A stretch of 64,000 nucleotides of DNA from Tatumella punctata (GTDB taxonomy: Bacteria > Pseudomonadota > Gammaproteobacteria > Enterobacterales > Enterobacteriaceae). Below, in pieces: positions 45,352 through 55,357 of the stretch. The position numbers were made by a program, and so were the translations under genes. The notes under the pieces are model-generated. The model ran no database searches. It was not told the DNA's origin and saw only the letters and a program-made list of their open reading frames with translations. The stretch's first letter is position 1. Every line of letters starts with the position of its first letter. The stretch is taken from assembly GCF_039523735.1 (NCBI RefSeq), contig NZ_BAAAFW010000060.1:182570-246569 (forward strand). The letters are read 5' to 3'.

Positions 45352-47604
45352 GTGAACCTGATTATTTTTGCCTGGATAACCACCGTCAGCCTGATACCGC
45401 TGCTGTTTTTGCCCGTATTACCGGCACCGCCAGTACTGGTCCTTATTGCCGTCATTGCTCTGATCATACTACAGGCTGATAACGCCTGGTTATGGGCTAT
45501 CGCCTGGTCTGGCCTGATATTCAGCTGGGGCGTGCTGGTGGCGTCTCAGCAATTACGTGAAGTGGAACAACTGACTCGCCGTCCGCTGAATGCGGTGGTC
45601 ACAGTCGCAGCAACCGAAATCGGCCGCAAACGGATCCGGGTACAGATACATCAGGCGGAAGGGCGACTGCGTTTCCCGGCACTCTCTGCCTGGCTGACCG
45701 CAGGTGATACAGTGACTGAGTTTTGCCCGGGACAACGCTGGGAGATGCGTCTCAGGCTGCGGCCAGTGCATAGTCAGTTAAATGAAGGGGGATATGATCA
45801 GCAACGTTATGCGCTGGCAAATTACTGGCCGTTACAGGGAAAAGTACTGGCTAAAAAACCGCAGAATCTGAGTTGCAGCCTGAGATCCCGGGTGATTAAC
45901 CAGGCCAGAGAAGATATGTCATCAGTAGCCAGTCAGGGGGTACTTCAGGCGCTTTTATTTGGCCTGCGTGACAATATCCCTCAGCGAACTAATCAGTTGT
46001 TCCGCGAAACAGGGGTGGCGCATCTGATGGCGATTTCCGGCATGCATATTGGTCTGGCGGGTAGCTTTGGCTGGTGGCTGGCCCGCAGTATGCAGAAATG
46101 GCTATCGGAGCGTTATATCAGCCCGCAATTTCCACAGGTGGCAGGGTGGCTATTAGCGGCACTCTATACCTGGATCTCCGGAGGTCTGGCACCGGCATTA
46201 CGGGCGATGCTGGCCCTTACACTGTGGATGTTTATCCGGAATTACCGTTTCAATCTGAATAGCTGGCAGGTGTGGATCAGTTGTGCGGCAGGCTTACTGA
46301 TCAGCGATCCTGTACTGATCCTTTCCGACAGTTTCTGGCTATCTATGCTGGCGGTATTGATGCTGCTGATCTGGTATCGGTGGTTTTCTTTACCCCGCTA
46401 TCTTTCGCGTCCAGTCCGCTGGTTCTGGTTACGGTTATTGCATTTACAACTGGGAATGATGCTATTAATGCTGCCCTTGCAGGCACTGTTATTCAACGGA
46501 GTCAGTCTGGCTGCGTTACCGGCCAATATGATTGCTATTCCTGTCGTGTCATTACTGACATTACCCCTGGCAGGCATAGCGCTTCTGCTGACACCCACAG
46601 GGCTCTCTCCTGTATTCTGGATGCTGGCAGACAAATCCGTGGTGCTGATGGTCACGGTACTTGAAGCGCAACCTGCCAGCTGGTTTCCGGTCAGCGATTT
46701 CTTTTTGTGGGCGACCATTGCCTGGGGAGGGCTGCTATTTTTTCGTGCCGGCTTTGGCCGGTATTTTTCCGGCTCAGGCGGCGCTGTATTACTGAGTTGT
46801 TTATTATGGCGTTATTCTTCCGCGGGGGAGCAATGGCGTGCAGATATGCTGGATGTCGGACATGGTCTGGCGATAGTGATCAGTCAGGGGAAAGAGGCAG
46901 TTATTTATGACACCGGCAATCGCTGGCAGCAAGGGGATACCGGACAGAGAATTATTATCCCCTGGTTACAGCAGCGACAGTTAATGCCGCAGGAGGTGAT
47001 TATCAGCCACCGCCATCTCGATCATTATGGCGGTCAGGGGAGTATCAGCAACCGCTGGCCCGCTATACCGCTGCGCACTGCGCTGGCCCGGCCCGCAGAT
47101 TTATCCTGTTTTCGTGGTGAGCAATGGCAGTGGAAAAAGCTGACGTTTAGTGTGCTGTGGCCCCCGCAGAGCAGGGTCAGAGGTCAGAATGACGACTCCT
47201 GTGTGATCAGAGTCAGTGATGGTAAGTTTAGTTTATTGCTGACGGGTGACCTCGAACGGCGCGCGGAGCGCGAACTTGTCAGGCTGGAAAAGGAACAGTT
47301 ACGCTCTACATTTATCCAGGTGCCTCATCACGGCAGTAATACTTCGTCTGCCCCGGTATTATTACGGCGGGTCAATGGTCAGCTGGCAATGGCCTCGCTG
47401 GCCCGTTATAACAACTGGAAGATGCCATCCCCAGCGGTGATCAAACGCTATCGTGATGCGGGGTTTCGCTGGCTTGATACTGCTGTCTCGGGACAAATTT
47501 CCCTGCGTATTTATAAGGACAGTTATCAGGTTTTAGAAATGCGCGAACAAATTTCCCGGCGCTGGTATCATCAGTGGTTTGGCGTAAAAGCCGAATCCAG
47601 GTAG
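45352..47604 (+). CDS. ycaI: YcaI/ComEC, DNA uptake channel family protein
   Basis: A 750-residue homolog of ComEC/Rec2, the inner-membrane channel that takes up single-stranded DNA in competent bacteria. In enterics its role is uncertain. Translation starts at GTG 45352 behind GGGAGA. The N-terminal hydrophobic OB-like part is followed by the Competence domain (GVAHLMAISGMHIGLAG and about ten helices) and a C-terminal metallo-beta-lactamase-like domain with H-x-H-x-D-H at residues 553-558 (HRHLDH). The metal-binding motif is intact, which suggests a working nuclease domain. It is close to msbA (34-base gap), as in E. coli. Confidence 0.92.
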   Translation: MNLIIFAWITTVSLIPLLFLPVLPAPPVLVLIAVIALIILQADNAWLWAIAWSGLIFSWGVLVASQQLREVEQLTRRPLNAVVTVAATEIGRKRIRVQIHQAEGRLRFPALSAWLTAGDTVTEFCPGQRWEMRLRLRPVHSQLNEGGYDQQRYALANYWPLQGKVLAKKPQNLSCSLRSRVINQAREDMSSVASQGVLQALLFGLRDNIPQRTNQLFRETGVAHLMAISGMHIGLAGSFGWWLARSMQKWLSERYISPQFPQVAGWLLAALYTWISGGLAPALRAMLALTLWMFIRNYRFNLNSWQVWISCAAGLLISDPVLILSDSFWLSMLAVLMLLIWYRWFSLPRYLSRPVRWFWLRLLHLQLGMMLLMLPLQALLFNGVSLAALPANMIAIPVVSLLTLPLAGIALLLTPTGLSPVFWMLADKSVVLMVTVLEAQPASWFPVSDFFLWATIAWGGLLFFRAGFGRYFSGSGGAVLLSCLLWRYSSAGEQWRADMLDVGHGLAIVISQGKEAVIYDTGNRWQQGDTGQRIIIPWLQQRQLMPQEVIISHRHLDHYGGQGSISNRWPAIPLRTALARPADLSCFRGEQWQWKKLTFSVLWPPQSRVRGQNDDSCVIRVSDGKFSLLLTGDLERRAERELVRLEKEQLRSTFIQVPHHGSNTSSAPVLLRRVNGQLAMASLARYNNWKMPSPAVIKRYRDAGFRWLDTAVSGQISLRIYKDSYQVLEMREQISRRWYHQWFGVKAESR

Positions 47605-47638
47605 AATAAGCCGTAATCCCAAACAACGTGAAGAAATA

Positions 47639-49387
47639 ATGCATCCAGATAAAGATCTCTCAACGTGGCAGACATTCCGTCGACTATGGCCAATGATTAC
47701 TCCGCACAAGGCGGGATTAGTGGTGGCGGCGGTTGCTCTGGTACTGAATGCCGCAGGCGATACCCTGATGTTATCGTTACTAAAACCCTTACTTGATGAT
47801 GGTTTCGGAAAAGCCGATAAATCAGTGCTGATATGGATGCCATTAGCGGTAATGGGTCTGATGCTGATCCGTGGTGTGACCAGTTATGTCTCAAGTTACT
47901 GTATTTCGTGGGTGTCCGGTCATGTTGTTATGACCATGCGCCGTCGTTTATTTTCCCATATGATGGGCATGCCGGTTGCCTTCTTTGATCAACAGTCGAC
48001 CGGCACATTATTGTCGCGTATTACTTATGATTCTGAGCAGGTAGCCTCTTCGTCATCCAGTGCCCTGGTAACAGTGGTCAGAGAAGGTGCATCCATCATT
48101 GGCCTGTTTATTATGATGTTTTACTACAGCTGGCAGTTATCGTTAATTCTGATTGTGTTAGCCCCGATCGTCTCTGTCGCTATCCGTATGGTATCTAAGC
48201 GTTTCCGTGGTATCAGTAAATCCATGCAGAACACCATGGGACAAGTGACTACCAGCGCAGAGCAAATGCTGAAAGGCCATAAAGAAGTCCTTATTTTTGG
48301 CGGACAGCAGGTGGAAACCAAACGTTTTGATGTGGTCAGTAACCGTATGCGTCAGCAGGGGATGAAGCTGGTGTCAGCATCGTCAATCTCTGACCCTATT
48401 ATTCAGTTGATTGCTTCACTGGCACTGGCTTTTGTGCTCTATGCTGCCAGCTTCCCGGAGGTGATGGATACCCTGACTGCAGGTACAATTACCGTAGTTT
48501 TTTCCTCGATGATTGCCTTAATGCGTCCGTTGAAATCACTGACCAACGTTAACGCACAGTTCCAGCGTGGTATGGCGGCCTGTCAGACCCTGTTCACTAT
48601 CCTTGACTCCGAACAGGAAGTGGATACGGGGACTAAAGTACTGGAGCGTGCCCGTGGTGATATTGAGTTCCGTAATGTCACATTCAGCTATCCCGGCCGT
48701 GACACCCCGGCTTTACACGATATTTCCATGACCCTGCCGGAAGGAAAAACCGTTGCTTTAGTCGGACGTTCGGGGTCAGGTAAGTCAACAATCGCCAGTT
48801 TACTGACCCGTTTTTACGATATTCAGTCCGGCCAGATTACGCTGGATGGTCATGACCTGCGGGAATACACCCTGCATTCCTTACGTAATCAGGTCGGGCT
48901 GGTTTCTCAGAATGTGCATTTATTCAATGATACTATCGCGAATAATATCGCCTATGCCCGGGAATCAGAATTCAGCCGTGAAGAAATAGAACGGGCTGCC
49001 ACTATGGCCCACGCCATGGACTTTATCGGAAAAATGGATAATGGTCTTGATACGGTGATTGGTGAGAATGGTGTACTGTTATCCGGTGGTCAGCGTCAGC
49101 GTATTGCCATCGCGCGGGCATTGTTACGTGATTGTCCGGTACTGATTCTGGACGAAGCTACCTCAGCACTGGATACCGAATCTGAACGGGCAATCCAGTC
49201 AGCGCTGGATGAATTGCAAAAAAACCGTACCTCGCTGGTGATTGCTCACCGTCTGTCGACCATCGAAAAAGCCGATGAAATCGTGGTGGTGGAAGACGGC
49301 AGAATTATTGAACGTGGTTCACACACCGACCTGCTGGAGCAGCGGGGTGTTTACGCGCAACTTCATAAAATGCAGTTTGGCAAATGA
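47639..49387 (+). CDS. msbA: MsbA, lipid A flippase
   Basis: An essential homodimeric ABC exporter that flips lipid A-core across the inner membrane. It has 582 residues, as in E. coli. Six helices fill the first 320 residues; Walker A is GRSGSGKST at 376-384, the signature LLSGGQRQRIAIARAL, and Walker B VLILDEATSALD. Its TGA overlaps the lpxK ATG in ATGA, so the two are coupled. Confidence 0.98.
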   Translation: MHPDKDLSTWQTFRRLWPMITPHKAGLVVAAVALVLNAAGDTLMLSLLKPLLDDGFGKADKSVLIWMPLAVMGLMLIRGVTSYVSSYCISWVSGHVVMTMRRRLFSHMMGMPVAFFDQQSTGTLLSRITYDSEQVASSSSSALVTVVREGASIIGLFIMMFYYSWQLSLILIVLAPIVSVAIRMVSKRFRGISKSMQNTMGQVTTSAEQMLKGHKEVLIFGGQQVETKRFDVVSNRMRQQGMKLVSASSISDPIIQLIASLALAFVLYAASFPEVMDTLTAGTITVVFSSMIALMRPLKSLTNVNAQFQRGMAACQTLFTILDSEQEVDTGTKVLERARGDIEFRNVTFSYPGRDTPALHDISMTLPEGKTVALVGRSGSGKSTIASLLTRFYDIQSGQITLDGHDLREYTLHSLRNQVGLVSQNVHLFNDTIANNIAYARESEFSREEIERAATMAHAMDFIGKMDNGLDTVIGENGVLLSGGQRQRIAIARALLRDCPVLILDEATSALDTESERAIQSALDELQKNRTSLVIAHRLSTIEKADEIVVVEDGRIIERGSHTDLLEQRGVYAQLHKMQFGK

Positions 49388-50367
49388 TTGAGCGGCTGTG
49401 GAGTGGTCAGTCAGGGTGGTGGCGCTTACTGCTGCCCTTTTCTCTGCTGTACGGCGCAGTCACTACGCTGTTACGGTTAAGTTACCGTAAAGGCTGGCGC
49501 AAAAGCTGGCAGGCACCGGTGCCTGTGGTGGTGGTCGGTAACCTGACTGCCGGCGGAAACGGTAAAACCCCGGTGGTGATCTGGCTGGTGGAACAGTTGC
49601 TGGCCAGGGGGTTACGTCCGGCAGTGGTATCACGGGGTTATGGCGGAAAAGCCGACCGTTATCCACTGCTGCTTAATGATAAAACCACCACCGGGGAAGC
49701 CGGCGACGAACCGGTACTGATCTATCAGCGTACCGGAGTGCCGGTCGCGGTTGCACCGGTACGTGCAGACGCGGTTTCAGCCGTCCTGCAGTCGTATACT
49801 ATTGATGTTATCGTGACGGATGACGGGTTACAGCATTACGCACTGCAACGGGATATTGAAATTGTGGTGGTTGACGGAGTCCGCCGGTTTGGCAATGGCT
49901 GGTGGCTGCCTGCCGGTCCGATGCGTGAACGAAGCTCAAGATTAAGTGACGTTGATGCGGTAGTGATTAATGGGGGGACTGCCGGGGAAAGTGAAATCAG
50001 TATGCACCTTGCGGCCGGAGATGCGGTTAATTTACTGAGCGGTGAAACCCGTAAGTTGTCTGAGCTAAGAAATGTTATCGCTATGGCAGGTATCGGCCAT
50101 CCGCCCCGTTTCTTTAACACCCTCAGGGAACAGGGACTAGTCCCGCAGGCCGAAATCGCTTTTTCTGACCATCATGCTTACAGTGCTGATGAAGTGGAAC
50201 AGTTGCTGACCGGTGATCAGCAATTACTGATGACCGAAAAAGACGCCGTAAAATGTCGTACTTTTGCCAGAGAAAACTGGTGGTATTTACCCGTAAGTGC
50301 CCGGCTCTGCGGGACAGCTGTCGGCCCTTTGCTGGACAATATCCTCAGCCGGGTGTCGCCGCGCTGA
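49384..50367 (+). CDS. lpxK: LpxK, tetraacyldisaccharide 4'-kinase
   Basis: Phosphorylates the lipid A disaccharide at the 4' position on the inner face of the inner membrane, using ATP. It has 327 residues (E. coli 328). The P-loop is in GNLTAGGNGKT at residues 52-62 and DDGLQHYALQRDIEIVVVD is the catalytic block. An N-terminal hydrophobic helix anchors it. It overlaps msbA by 4 bases. E. coli ycaQ normally follows; here it is missing. Confidence 0.97.
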   Translation: MIERLWSGQSGWWRLLLPFSLLYGAVTTLLRLSYRKGWRKSWQAPVPVVVVGNLTAGGNGKTPVVIWLVEQLLARGLRPAVVSRGYGGKADRYPLLLNDKTTTGEAGDEPVLIYQRTGVPVAVAPVRADAVSAVLQSYTIDVIVTDDGLQHYALQRDIEIVVVDGVRRFGNGWWLPAGPMRERSSRLSDVDAVVINGGTAGESEISMHLAAGDAVNLLSGETRKLSELRNVIAMAGIGHPPRFFNTLREQGLVPQAEIAFSDHHAYSADEVEQLLTGDQQLLMTEKDAVKCRTFARENWWYLPVSARLCGTAVGPLLDNILSRVSPR

Positions 50368-50401
50368 CGGCTGCACTTTTTCTGTTTTGTCTTTCTTCTG
50401 T

Positions 50402-50425
50402 CAGAGGCCATTTTATGGCCTCTGA
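50402..50425 (+). terminator. hairpin between lpxK and ycaR
   Basis: CAGAGGCCAT pairs perfectly with ATGGCCTCTG around a 4-base loop (50402-50424). The following bases ATGCTTTC give only a weak T-tail, so this may be an attenuator. Confidence 0.5.
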
Positions 50426-50505
50426 TGCTTTCTGCGGGTGACAAACAATGTCTCCTCTCCGGGCTGCTGTGATATGCTAACGCTCTGCACCCTGATGGAG
50501 GAAAT

Positions 50506-50688
50506 ATGGATCATCGTTTACTTGAAATAGTGGCATGCCCTGTCTGTAATGGTAAGTTGCATTATAATCAGAAACTTCAGGAACTGACCTGTAAAGCCGA
50601 CGGATTAGCTTACCCTGTGCGTGATGGCATTCCGGTTTTACTGGAAAATGAAGCCAGGACGCTGACCGCGGAAGAGAAACTGTCATGA
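50506..50688 (+). CDS. ycaR: YcaR, Trm112-like small protein
   Basis: A 60-residue protein of the UPF0434/Trm112 family, whose members act as small zinc-ribbon-like partners of methyltransferases; the bacterial role is unproven. MDHRLLEIVACPVCNGKL has Cys at 11 and 14, with a third at 29. The C-terminal block GIPVLLENEARTLTAEE is conserved. GGAGG precedes the ATG. Its TGA overlaps the kdsB start (ATGA). Confidence 0.93.
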   Translation: MDHRLLEIVACPVCNGKLHYNQKLQELTCKADGLAYPVRDGIPVLLENEARTLTAEEKLS

Positions 50689-51431
50689 GTTTTGTGGTCA
50701 TCATCCCTGCGCGTTTTGCATCTACCCGTCTGCCCGGTAAGCCATTAATGGATATTAACGGATTACCGATGGTTGTTCGTGTGTTGCAGCAAGCCGCGGC
50801 CTCAGGAGCATCACGGGTTATCGTTGCTACGGATCATTCTGAAGTGGCAGCCGCAGTCACGGCTGCCGGCGGGGAGGTCTGTATGACACGCGAAGACCAC
50901 CATTCCGGTACTGAACGACTGGCTGAAGTTATTGAGAAATATAACTTCCCTGACGACACGATTATTGTAAATGTTCAGGGTGATGAACCACTGATTCCGC
51001 CGGCGATCATCCGTCAGGTTGCCGGTAATCTGGCGAACGCAACCTCCGGAATGGCAACGCTGGCGGTACCGATCACTGATGCAGAAGAGGCGTTTAATCC
51101 TAATGCGGTTAAAGTTGTCACTGATCATCAGGGATACGCCCTATATTTCTCCAGGGCAACTATTCCGTGGGATCGTCAGCGTTATGCCGAATCCCGCGAA
51201 CAGGCCGGAGATACGTTACTCAGACATATCGGCATTTATGCGTATCGGGCAGGATTTATCCGCCGTTATATCCGCTGGGAGCCCTGCGCCCTGGAACAGA
51301 CAGAGCTGCTGGAGCAGTTACGGGTTCTGTGGTACGGCGAAAAAATTCATGTCGATGTGGCCCTGGAAACGCCGAGTGTCGGGGTTGATACACTTGCGGA
51401 TCTGCAACGTGTGCGCGACATCCTGAGCTGA
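50685..51431 (+). CDS. kdsB: KdsB, CMP-KDO synthetase
   Basis: Activates KDO with CTP for lipopolysaccharide core synthesis. It has 248 residues, as in E. coli. The nucleotide-binding start IIPARFASTRLPGKPLMDI and the NVQGDEPLIPP metal site are present. It is coupled to ycaR and close to msbA-lpxK, making an envelope-biogenesis block. Confidence 0.97.
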   Translation: MSFVVIIPARFASTRLPGKPLMDINGLPMVVRVLQQAAASGASRVIVATDHSEVAAAVTAAGGEVCMTREDHHSGTERLAEVIEKYNFPDDTIIVNVQGDEPLIPPAIIRQVAGNLANATSGMATLAVPITDAEEAFNPNAVKVVTDHQGYALYFSRATIPWDRQRYAESREQAGDTLLRHIGIYAYRAGFIRRYIRWEPCALEQTELLEQLRVLWYGEKIHVDVALETPSVGVDTLADLQRVRDILS

Positions 51432-51473
51432 TGACCGCCCGGCAGCTGATACAGCGAGGTATCAGGAGGGAAG

Positions 51474-52370
51474 ATGGAACGATTAAAATCAGAGCTCAGT
51501 CTTATCCTCGGGGAGTCTGTCGGCCGGATAGAACCCCTTAACTGTCAGCCTCACTCCTGCCTGTATGCACTTTATGACCGGTCCGGTCAGGCGATGCCGA
51601 TGGTGGTGCGTGATTTTTCGCAACCCGGCCTCGCGGAACAACAGGCCAGAAAACTGATGTTATTACGACAGCACGGGTCGGTCCCTGTACCTGCCGTCTA
51701 CGGTGTTGTATTCAGTGACCGGTTACCCTTTCATGAATTATTGCTGGTGGAAAGGCTGGGAGGAATTTCTGCCGCAGCGCCGGTCCGTTCTCCTGGTGCT
51801 CAGGAACGGCTGGCACAACAGATTGCAGACGGGCTGGGCAGCTGGCACAGTCAGTCAGCAGATAATATGAGTGGTTATATTGACAGCTGTCAGTCACTCA
51901 GCTGGCCGGACTGGTACAGGCAGTACACCACGGTTCTGTGGTCTCTGCTCAGGCAAAAAAAACAAACAGCCCTCTCTGCTGCAGACCTGCAATTTCTGTC
52001 ACTGACCCAGCGTAACTATCAGCAGCTGTTTGCTGATCTGAGTCAGCCGAATGTTATGCTGCACGGTAACCTTGAGCTCAGCAATATTATCAAAGACCCT
52101 CATACGGAAAGTCTGCTGGCGATGGTTCAGCCCGGCCGTATACTCTGGGCACCGGCGGAATTTGAACTGTTCCGTTTATGGAATGAACCTGTCGGACAAG
52201 CGATTATTCTTAAATACCGGCACAGACACCCGCTGGACGAAGGCTTTATCTGGCGTTGCCCGTTATACCGCCTATGGTATCAGGCAGAGCAGGTTGTCTG
52301 TAACCAGCCATTTTCAGCACAGGACTTTGCTGAAGCCAGGAGGCAACTGCTTCCGTGGCTTGCTGAATAA
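51474..52370 (+). CDS. ycbJ: YcbJ, aminoglycoside-phosphotransferase-fold protein (likely pseudokinase)
   Basis: A 298-residue protein matching E. coli YcbJ (297 residues), of unknown function. The fold is that of the choline/aminoglycoside kinase family: an N-lobe with MVVRDFSQ and QARKLMLLRQHGSVPVPAVYGV, a hinge LLLVERL, and a helical C-lobe. The catalytic loop reads HGNLELSN at residues 197-204, with Asn199 where active kinases have Asp (HGD). The second metal site is replaced by RILWAPAEFELFRL, without the usual D-x-D or DWE. It starts 42 bases after kdsB behind AGGAGG and converges on elyC with a 3-base gap. Confidence 0.85.
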   Translation: MERLKSELSLILGESVGRIEPLNCQPHSCLYALYDRSGQAMPMVVRDFSQPGLAEQQARKLMLLRQHGSVPVPAVYGVVFSDRLPFHELLLVERLGGISAAAPVRSPGAQERLAQQIADGLGSWHSQSADNMSGYIDSCQSLSWPDWYRQYTTVLWSLLRQKKQTALSAADLQFLSLTQRNYQQLFADLSQPNVMLHGNLELSNIIKDPHTESLLAMVQPGRILWAPAEFELFRLWNEPVGQAIILKYRHRHPLDEGFIWRCPLYRLWYQAEQVVCNQPFSAQDFAEARRQLLPWLAE

Positions 52371-52373
52371 GCT

Positions 52374-53129
52374 TCAGCTGCTGATTTTTTGCCACAGTTG
52401 CCCCAGTGTTTCATACCAGGCCCGTTCGCTGTGAGATAACCAGATGGCAGCAGGCGTTATCCTTTCCAGGAAAGTTAACGGGCCGGAGATCGCCAGCTGG
52501 TTTGCCGGTGCCGGCCAGGGGTGCAGCCCCTGACGCTGGAAGAAGATCATCGCTCTGGGCAGATGATTGGCAGATGTCACCAGCAGCAGAGAGTGCCGGC
52601 CGACGATATTTTTTACGGCGGCGGCTTCTTCGGCCGTATCTCTGGGAGTATCGAGCTGAATAATATCAGTGGCGGGGACGCCAAGTGAGACAGCAACTTC
52701 TGCGGCAACACTGGCGTTACTGCGCGGGTTATCGCCGGCTCTTGCACCGGTAAAAATCATCTTAGCCGCGGGGCTTAATCGCCATTGTCTGACACCTTCT
52801 GCCACCCTTGGCAGACTGTTACCCACCAGATTAGACCCCGGCGCCCAGTGAGGGTCATAGGTATAGCCGCCCCCCAGCACCACGATATAATCGACCGGAC
52901 GCTCACCTTGCCAGGTGGGATAGTGATTTTCCAGAGGGGCCAGTAAACGATCGGCCACCGGTTGCAGGCTTAACAGCAGTAAAACCAGCCAGCTGACCGA
53001 AAGCATAATTTTGCCGGATTTCTGCCAGCGGCTGAACCAGAGCAAAATAAGTCCCGATGCCATAAAAATAATGATTAACGGCAGCGGAGACAGCACTGCG
53101 CCTATCATTTTTTTAACCATAAAAAGCAT
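52374..53129 (-). CDS. elyC: ElyC (YcbC), envelope biogenesis factor, DUF218
   Basis: An inner-membrane protein of the DUF218 family. In E. coli it supports peptidoglycan and enterobacterial common antigen homeostasis, apparently through undecaprenyl-phosphate use. Two helices at about residues 11-31 and 40-60 are followed by the periplasmic domain with VVLGGGYTYDP and LVTSANHLPRAMIFFQRQG. ATG 53129 behind GGTGAGA gives 251 residues; a GTG three codons earlier is possible. Divergent from cmoM. Confidence 0.92.
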   Translation of the reverse strand: MLFMVKKMIGAVLSPLPLIIIFMASGLILLWFSRWQKSGKIMLSVSWLVLLLLSLQPVADRLLAPLENHYPTWQGERPVDYIVVLGGGYTYDPHWAPGSNLVGNSLPRVAEGVRQWRLSPAAKMIFTGARAGDNPRSNASVAAEVAVSLGVPATDIIQLDTPRDTAEEAAAVKNIVGRHSLLLVTSANHLPRAMIFFQRQGLHPWPAPANQLAISGPLTFLERITPAAIWLSHSERAWYETLGQLWQKISS

Positions 53130-53252
53130 AAATCTCACCAGTTTTGTCTGAAAAAACAGCAGCCGATCGTAATCTCAGGGATGAAAGCTACATTCTTGCA
53201 AGAGCTGTGACAAAATAGCATATTTGCGCCATCACCTAACCGGAGCTTTGCC

Positions 53253-54038
53253 ATGAAGGATCGTAATTTTGATGATCTTGCAGAAAAATTTGCTCAGAAT
53301 ATTTACGGTACCGCAAAAGGTCAAATTCGTCAGGCAATTCTCCGGGATGAACTTGAAGATATATTATCTGCACTGCCACAACGGCCCTTATCAATAATTG
53401 ATGCCGGTGGCGGTATCGGTCAGATATCCAGCGGACTGGCGTTGTGTGGCCATCAGGTATTACTCGGGGATGTCTCAGCAGAAATGCTGCGGCGTGCTGA
53501 AGAACATGCCCTGGCGACCGGTGCCAGCGAGAATATGGTTTTTAAGCAAATGCGGGTGCAGGATATTACAGACCATTTGGATCAGCCTGCGGATCTGGTA
53601 TTGTTCCATGCCGTGCTGGAATGGATCGCTGAACCTGAACTGGCGCTGAAGGCATTATTTGAAGCGTTAACCCCCGGCGGGGTATTATCGCTAATGTTTT
53701 ATAATCTTCACGGACTGACGATGCAGAACCTGACACTGGGTAATTTTGGTTACCTGCGGGCGGATATGAAAAAACGGAAGAAGAAAACCCTGTCACCGGA
53801 CTATCCCCGCGACCCTCAGCAGGTCTATGGCTGGTTAACCGAATGCGGGTTTACCATCGAGCAACGGGCAGGGATCCGTGTGTTCAGTGATTTTATCCGT
53901 GATATGCCCCCGAGTGCCAATGGCTTTGACGGTATTCTGGAAATGGAGCGGCGATTCAGTCGTCAGGAACCTTTCTTAAGTCTGGGCCGTTATATTCATG
54001 TGACTGCGCGTAAACCTCTGCAGAAGGATCAATTATGA
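53253..54038 (+). CDS. cmoM: CmoM, tRNA 5-carboxymethoxyuridine methyltransferase
   Basis: A SAM-dependent enzyme (formerly SmtA) that methylates cmo5U at tRNA position 34. It has 261 residues (E. coli 261). SAM motif I is IIDAGGGIGQ at residues 48-57. FHAVLEWIAEPE is typical of class I methyltransferases. Its stop overlaps the mukF start (ATGA); it heads the cmoM-mukF-mukE-mukB operon. Confidence 0.96.
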   Translation: MKDRNFDDLAEKFAQNIYGTAKGQIRQAILRDELEDILSALPQRPLSIIDAGGGIGQISSGLALCGHQVLLGDVSAEMLRRAEEHALATGASENMVFKQMRVQDITDHLDQPADLVLFHAVLEWIAEPELALKALFEALTPGGVLSLMFYNLHGLTMQNLTLGNFGYLRADMKKRKKKTLSPDYPRDPQQVYGWLTECGFTIEQRAGIRVFSDFIRDMPPSANGFDGILEMERRFSRQEPFLSLGRYIHVTARKPLQKDQL

Positions 54039-55357
54039 GTGATTTCTCCCAGACGATCCCGGAGCTGGTTTCCTGGGCCCGTACCAGCGATTTTTCTATT
54101 TCGCTGCCCACGGAGCGTCTGGCTTTCCTGCTGGCTATTGCGACGCTGAATGGCGAAAGAATGGACGGTGAGCTGAGTGAAGGAGAACTGACTGACGGGT
54201 TTCGTCATGTCAGCAAAGCCTTTGAACAAACCAGTGAAACCGTCCAGGCCAGGGCGAACAACGCCATCAATGATATGGTAAGACAGCGATTACTTAACCG
54301 CTTTACCAGTGAACAGGCTGACGGACATGCGATTTACCGGCTGACCCCGCTGGGAATTGGTATTACGGATTATTATATTCGTCAGCGTGAATTTTCTACC
54401 CTGCGCTTATCCATGCAGTTATCTATTGTAGCCAGTGAGCTGAAGCGGGCGGCAGAGGCGGCAGAAGAAGATGGCGATGAATTCCACTGGCATCGTAACG
54501 TGTTTGCGCCATTAAAATATTCGGTAGCAGAAATTTTCGACAGTATCGATCTCACACAGCGCTCAATGGATGAACAACAGCAGGGTGTCAAAGATGATAT
54601 CGCTGCATTGTTAAATAAAGACTGGCGCGCAGCCATTTCAAGTTGTGAGTTATTACTGTCTGAGACTTCCGGTATTCTGCGTGAATTACAGGATACCCTG
54701 GAAGCGGCGGGGGATAAATTACAGGCTAACCTGATGCGGATTCAGGATGCCACGCTTAACAGCCCTGATTTGGGTTTTGTGGATAAGCTGGTGTTTGATC
54801 TGCAAAGCAAACTGGACAGGATCACCAGCTGGGGTCAGCAGGCAATTGACCTGTGGATTGGCTACGATCGCCATGTACATAAATTTATCCGTACCGCGAT
54901 TGATATGGACAAAAACCGTGTATTTGCTCAGCGGTTACGTCAGTCGGTACAGAATTACTTCGAAAACCCCTGGGCGCTGACTTACGCCAATGCCGAACGT
55001 CTGTTTGATACCCGCGAAGATGAACTGACTCTGCGTAATGAAGAAGTGACCGGGGAATTACCGGCAGAACTGGAGTTTGAGGAATTTAACGAAATCCGTG
55101 AGCAACTGGCCGCCATGATTGAAGAAGCGTTACGGGTTTATAAACAACAGGCAATACCACTGAACCTGGCCGATGTCATGCGTGAATATCTGGCACAGTA
55201 TCCGCGTGCACGGCATTTCGATTTAGCGCGGATTGTTATCGATCAGGCAGTACGTCTGGGTGTTTCTGAAGCTGATTTAGCAGGGCTGCCTGCTGAGTGG
55301 CAAACTATAAATGATTACGGAGCCAAGGTGCAGGCACATGTCATTGACAAATATTGA
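54035..55357 (+). CDS. mukF: MukF, condensin kleisin subunit
   Basis: The kleisin of the MukBEF condensin, which bridges the heads of a MukB dimer and recruits MukE. It has 440 residues, as in E. coli. An N-terminal winged helix (TIPELVSWARTSDFSISLPTERLAFL) and central helices for dimerisation precede a C-terminal winged helix. It overlaps cmoM by 4 bases and mukE by 20 bases. Confidence 0.97.
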   Translation: MSDFSQTIPELVSWARTSDFSISLPTERLAFLLAIATLNGERMDGELSEGELTDGFRHVSKAFEQTSETVQARANNAINDMVRQRLLNRFTSEQADGHAIYRLTPLGIGITDYYIRQREFSTLRLSMQLSIVASELKRAAEAAEEDGDEFHWHRNVFAPLKYSVAEIFDSIDLTQRSMDEQQQGVKDDIAALLNKDWRAAISSCELLLSETSGILRELQDTLEAAGDKLQANLMRIQDATLNSPDLGFVDKLVFDLQSKLDRITSWGQQAIDLWIGYDRHVHKFIRTAIDMDKNRVFAQRLRQSVQNYFENPWALTYANAERLFDTREDELTLRNEEVTGELPAELEFEEFNEIREQLAAMIEEALRVYKQQAIPLNLADVMREYLAQYPRARHFDLARIVIDQAVRLGVSEADLAGLPAEWQTINDYGAKVQAHVIDKY

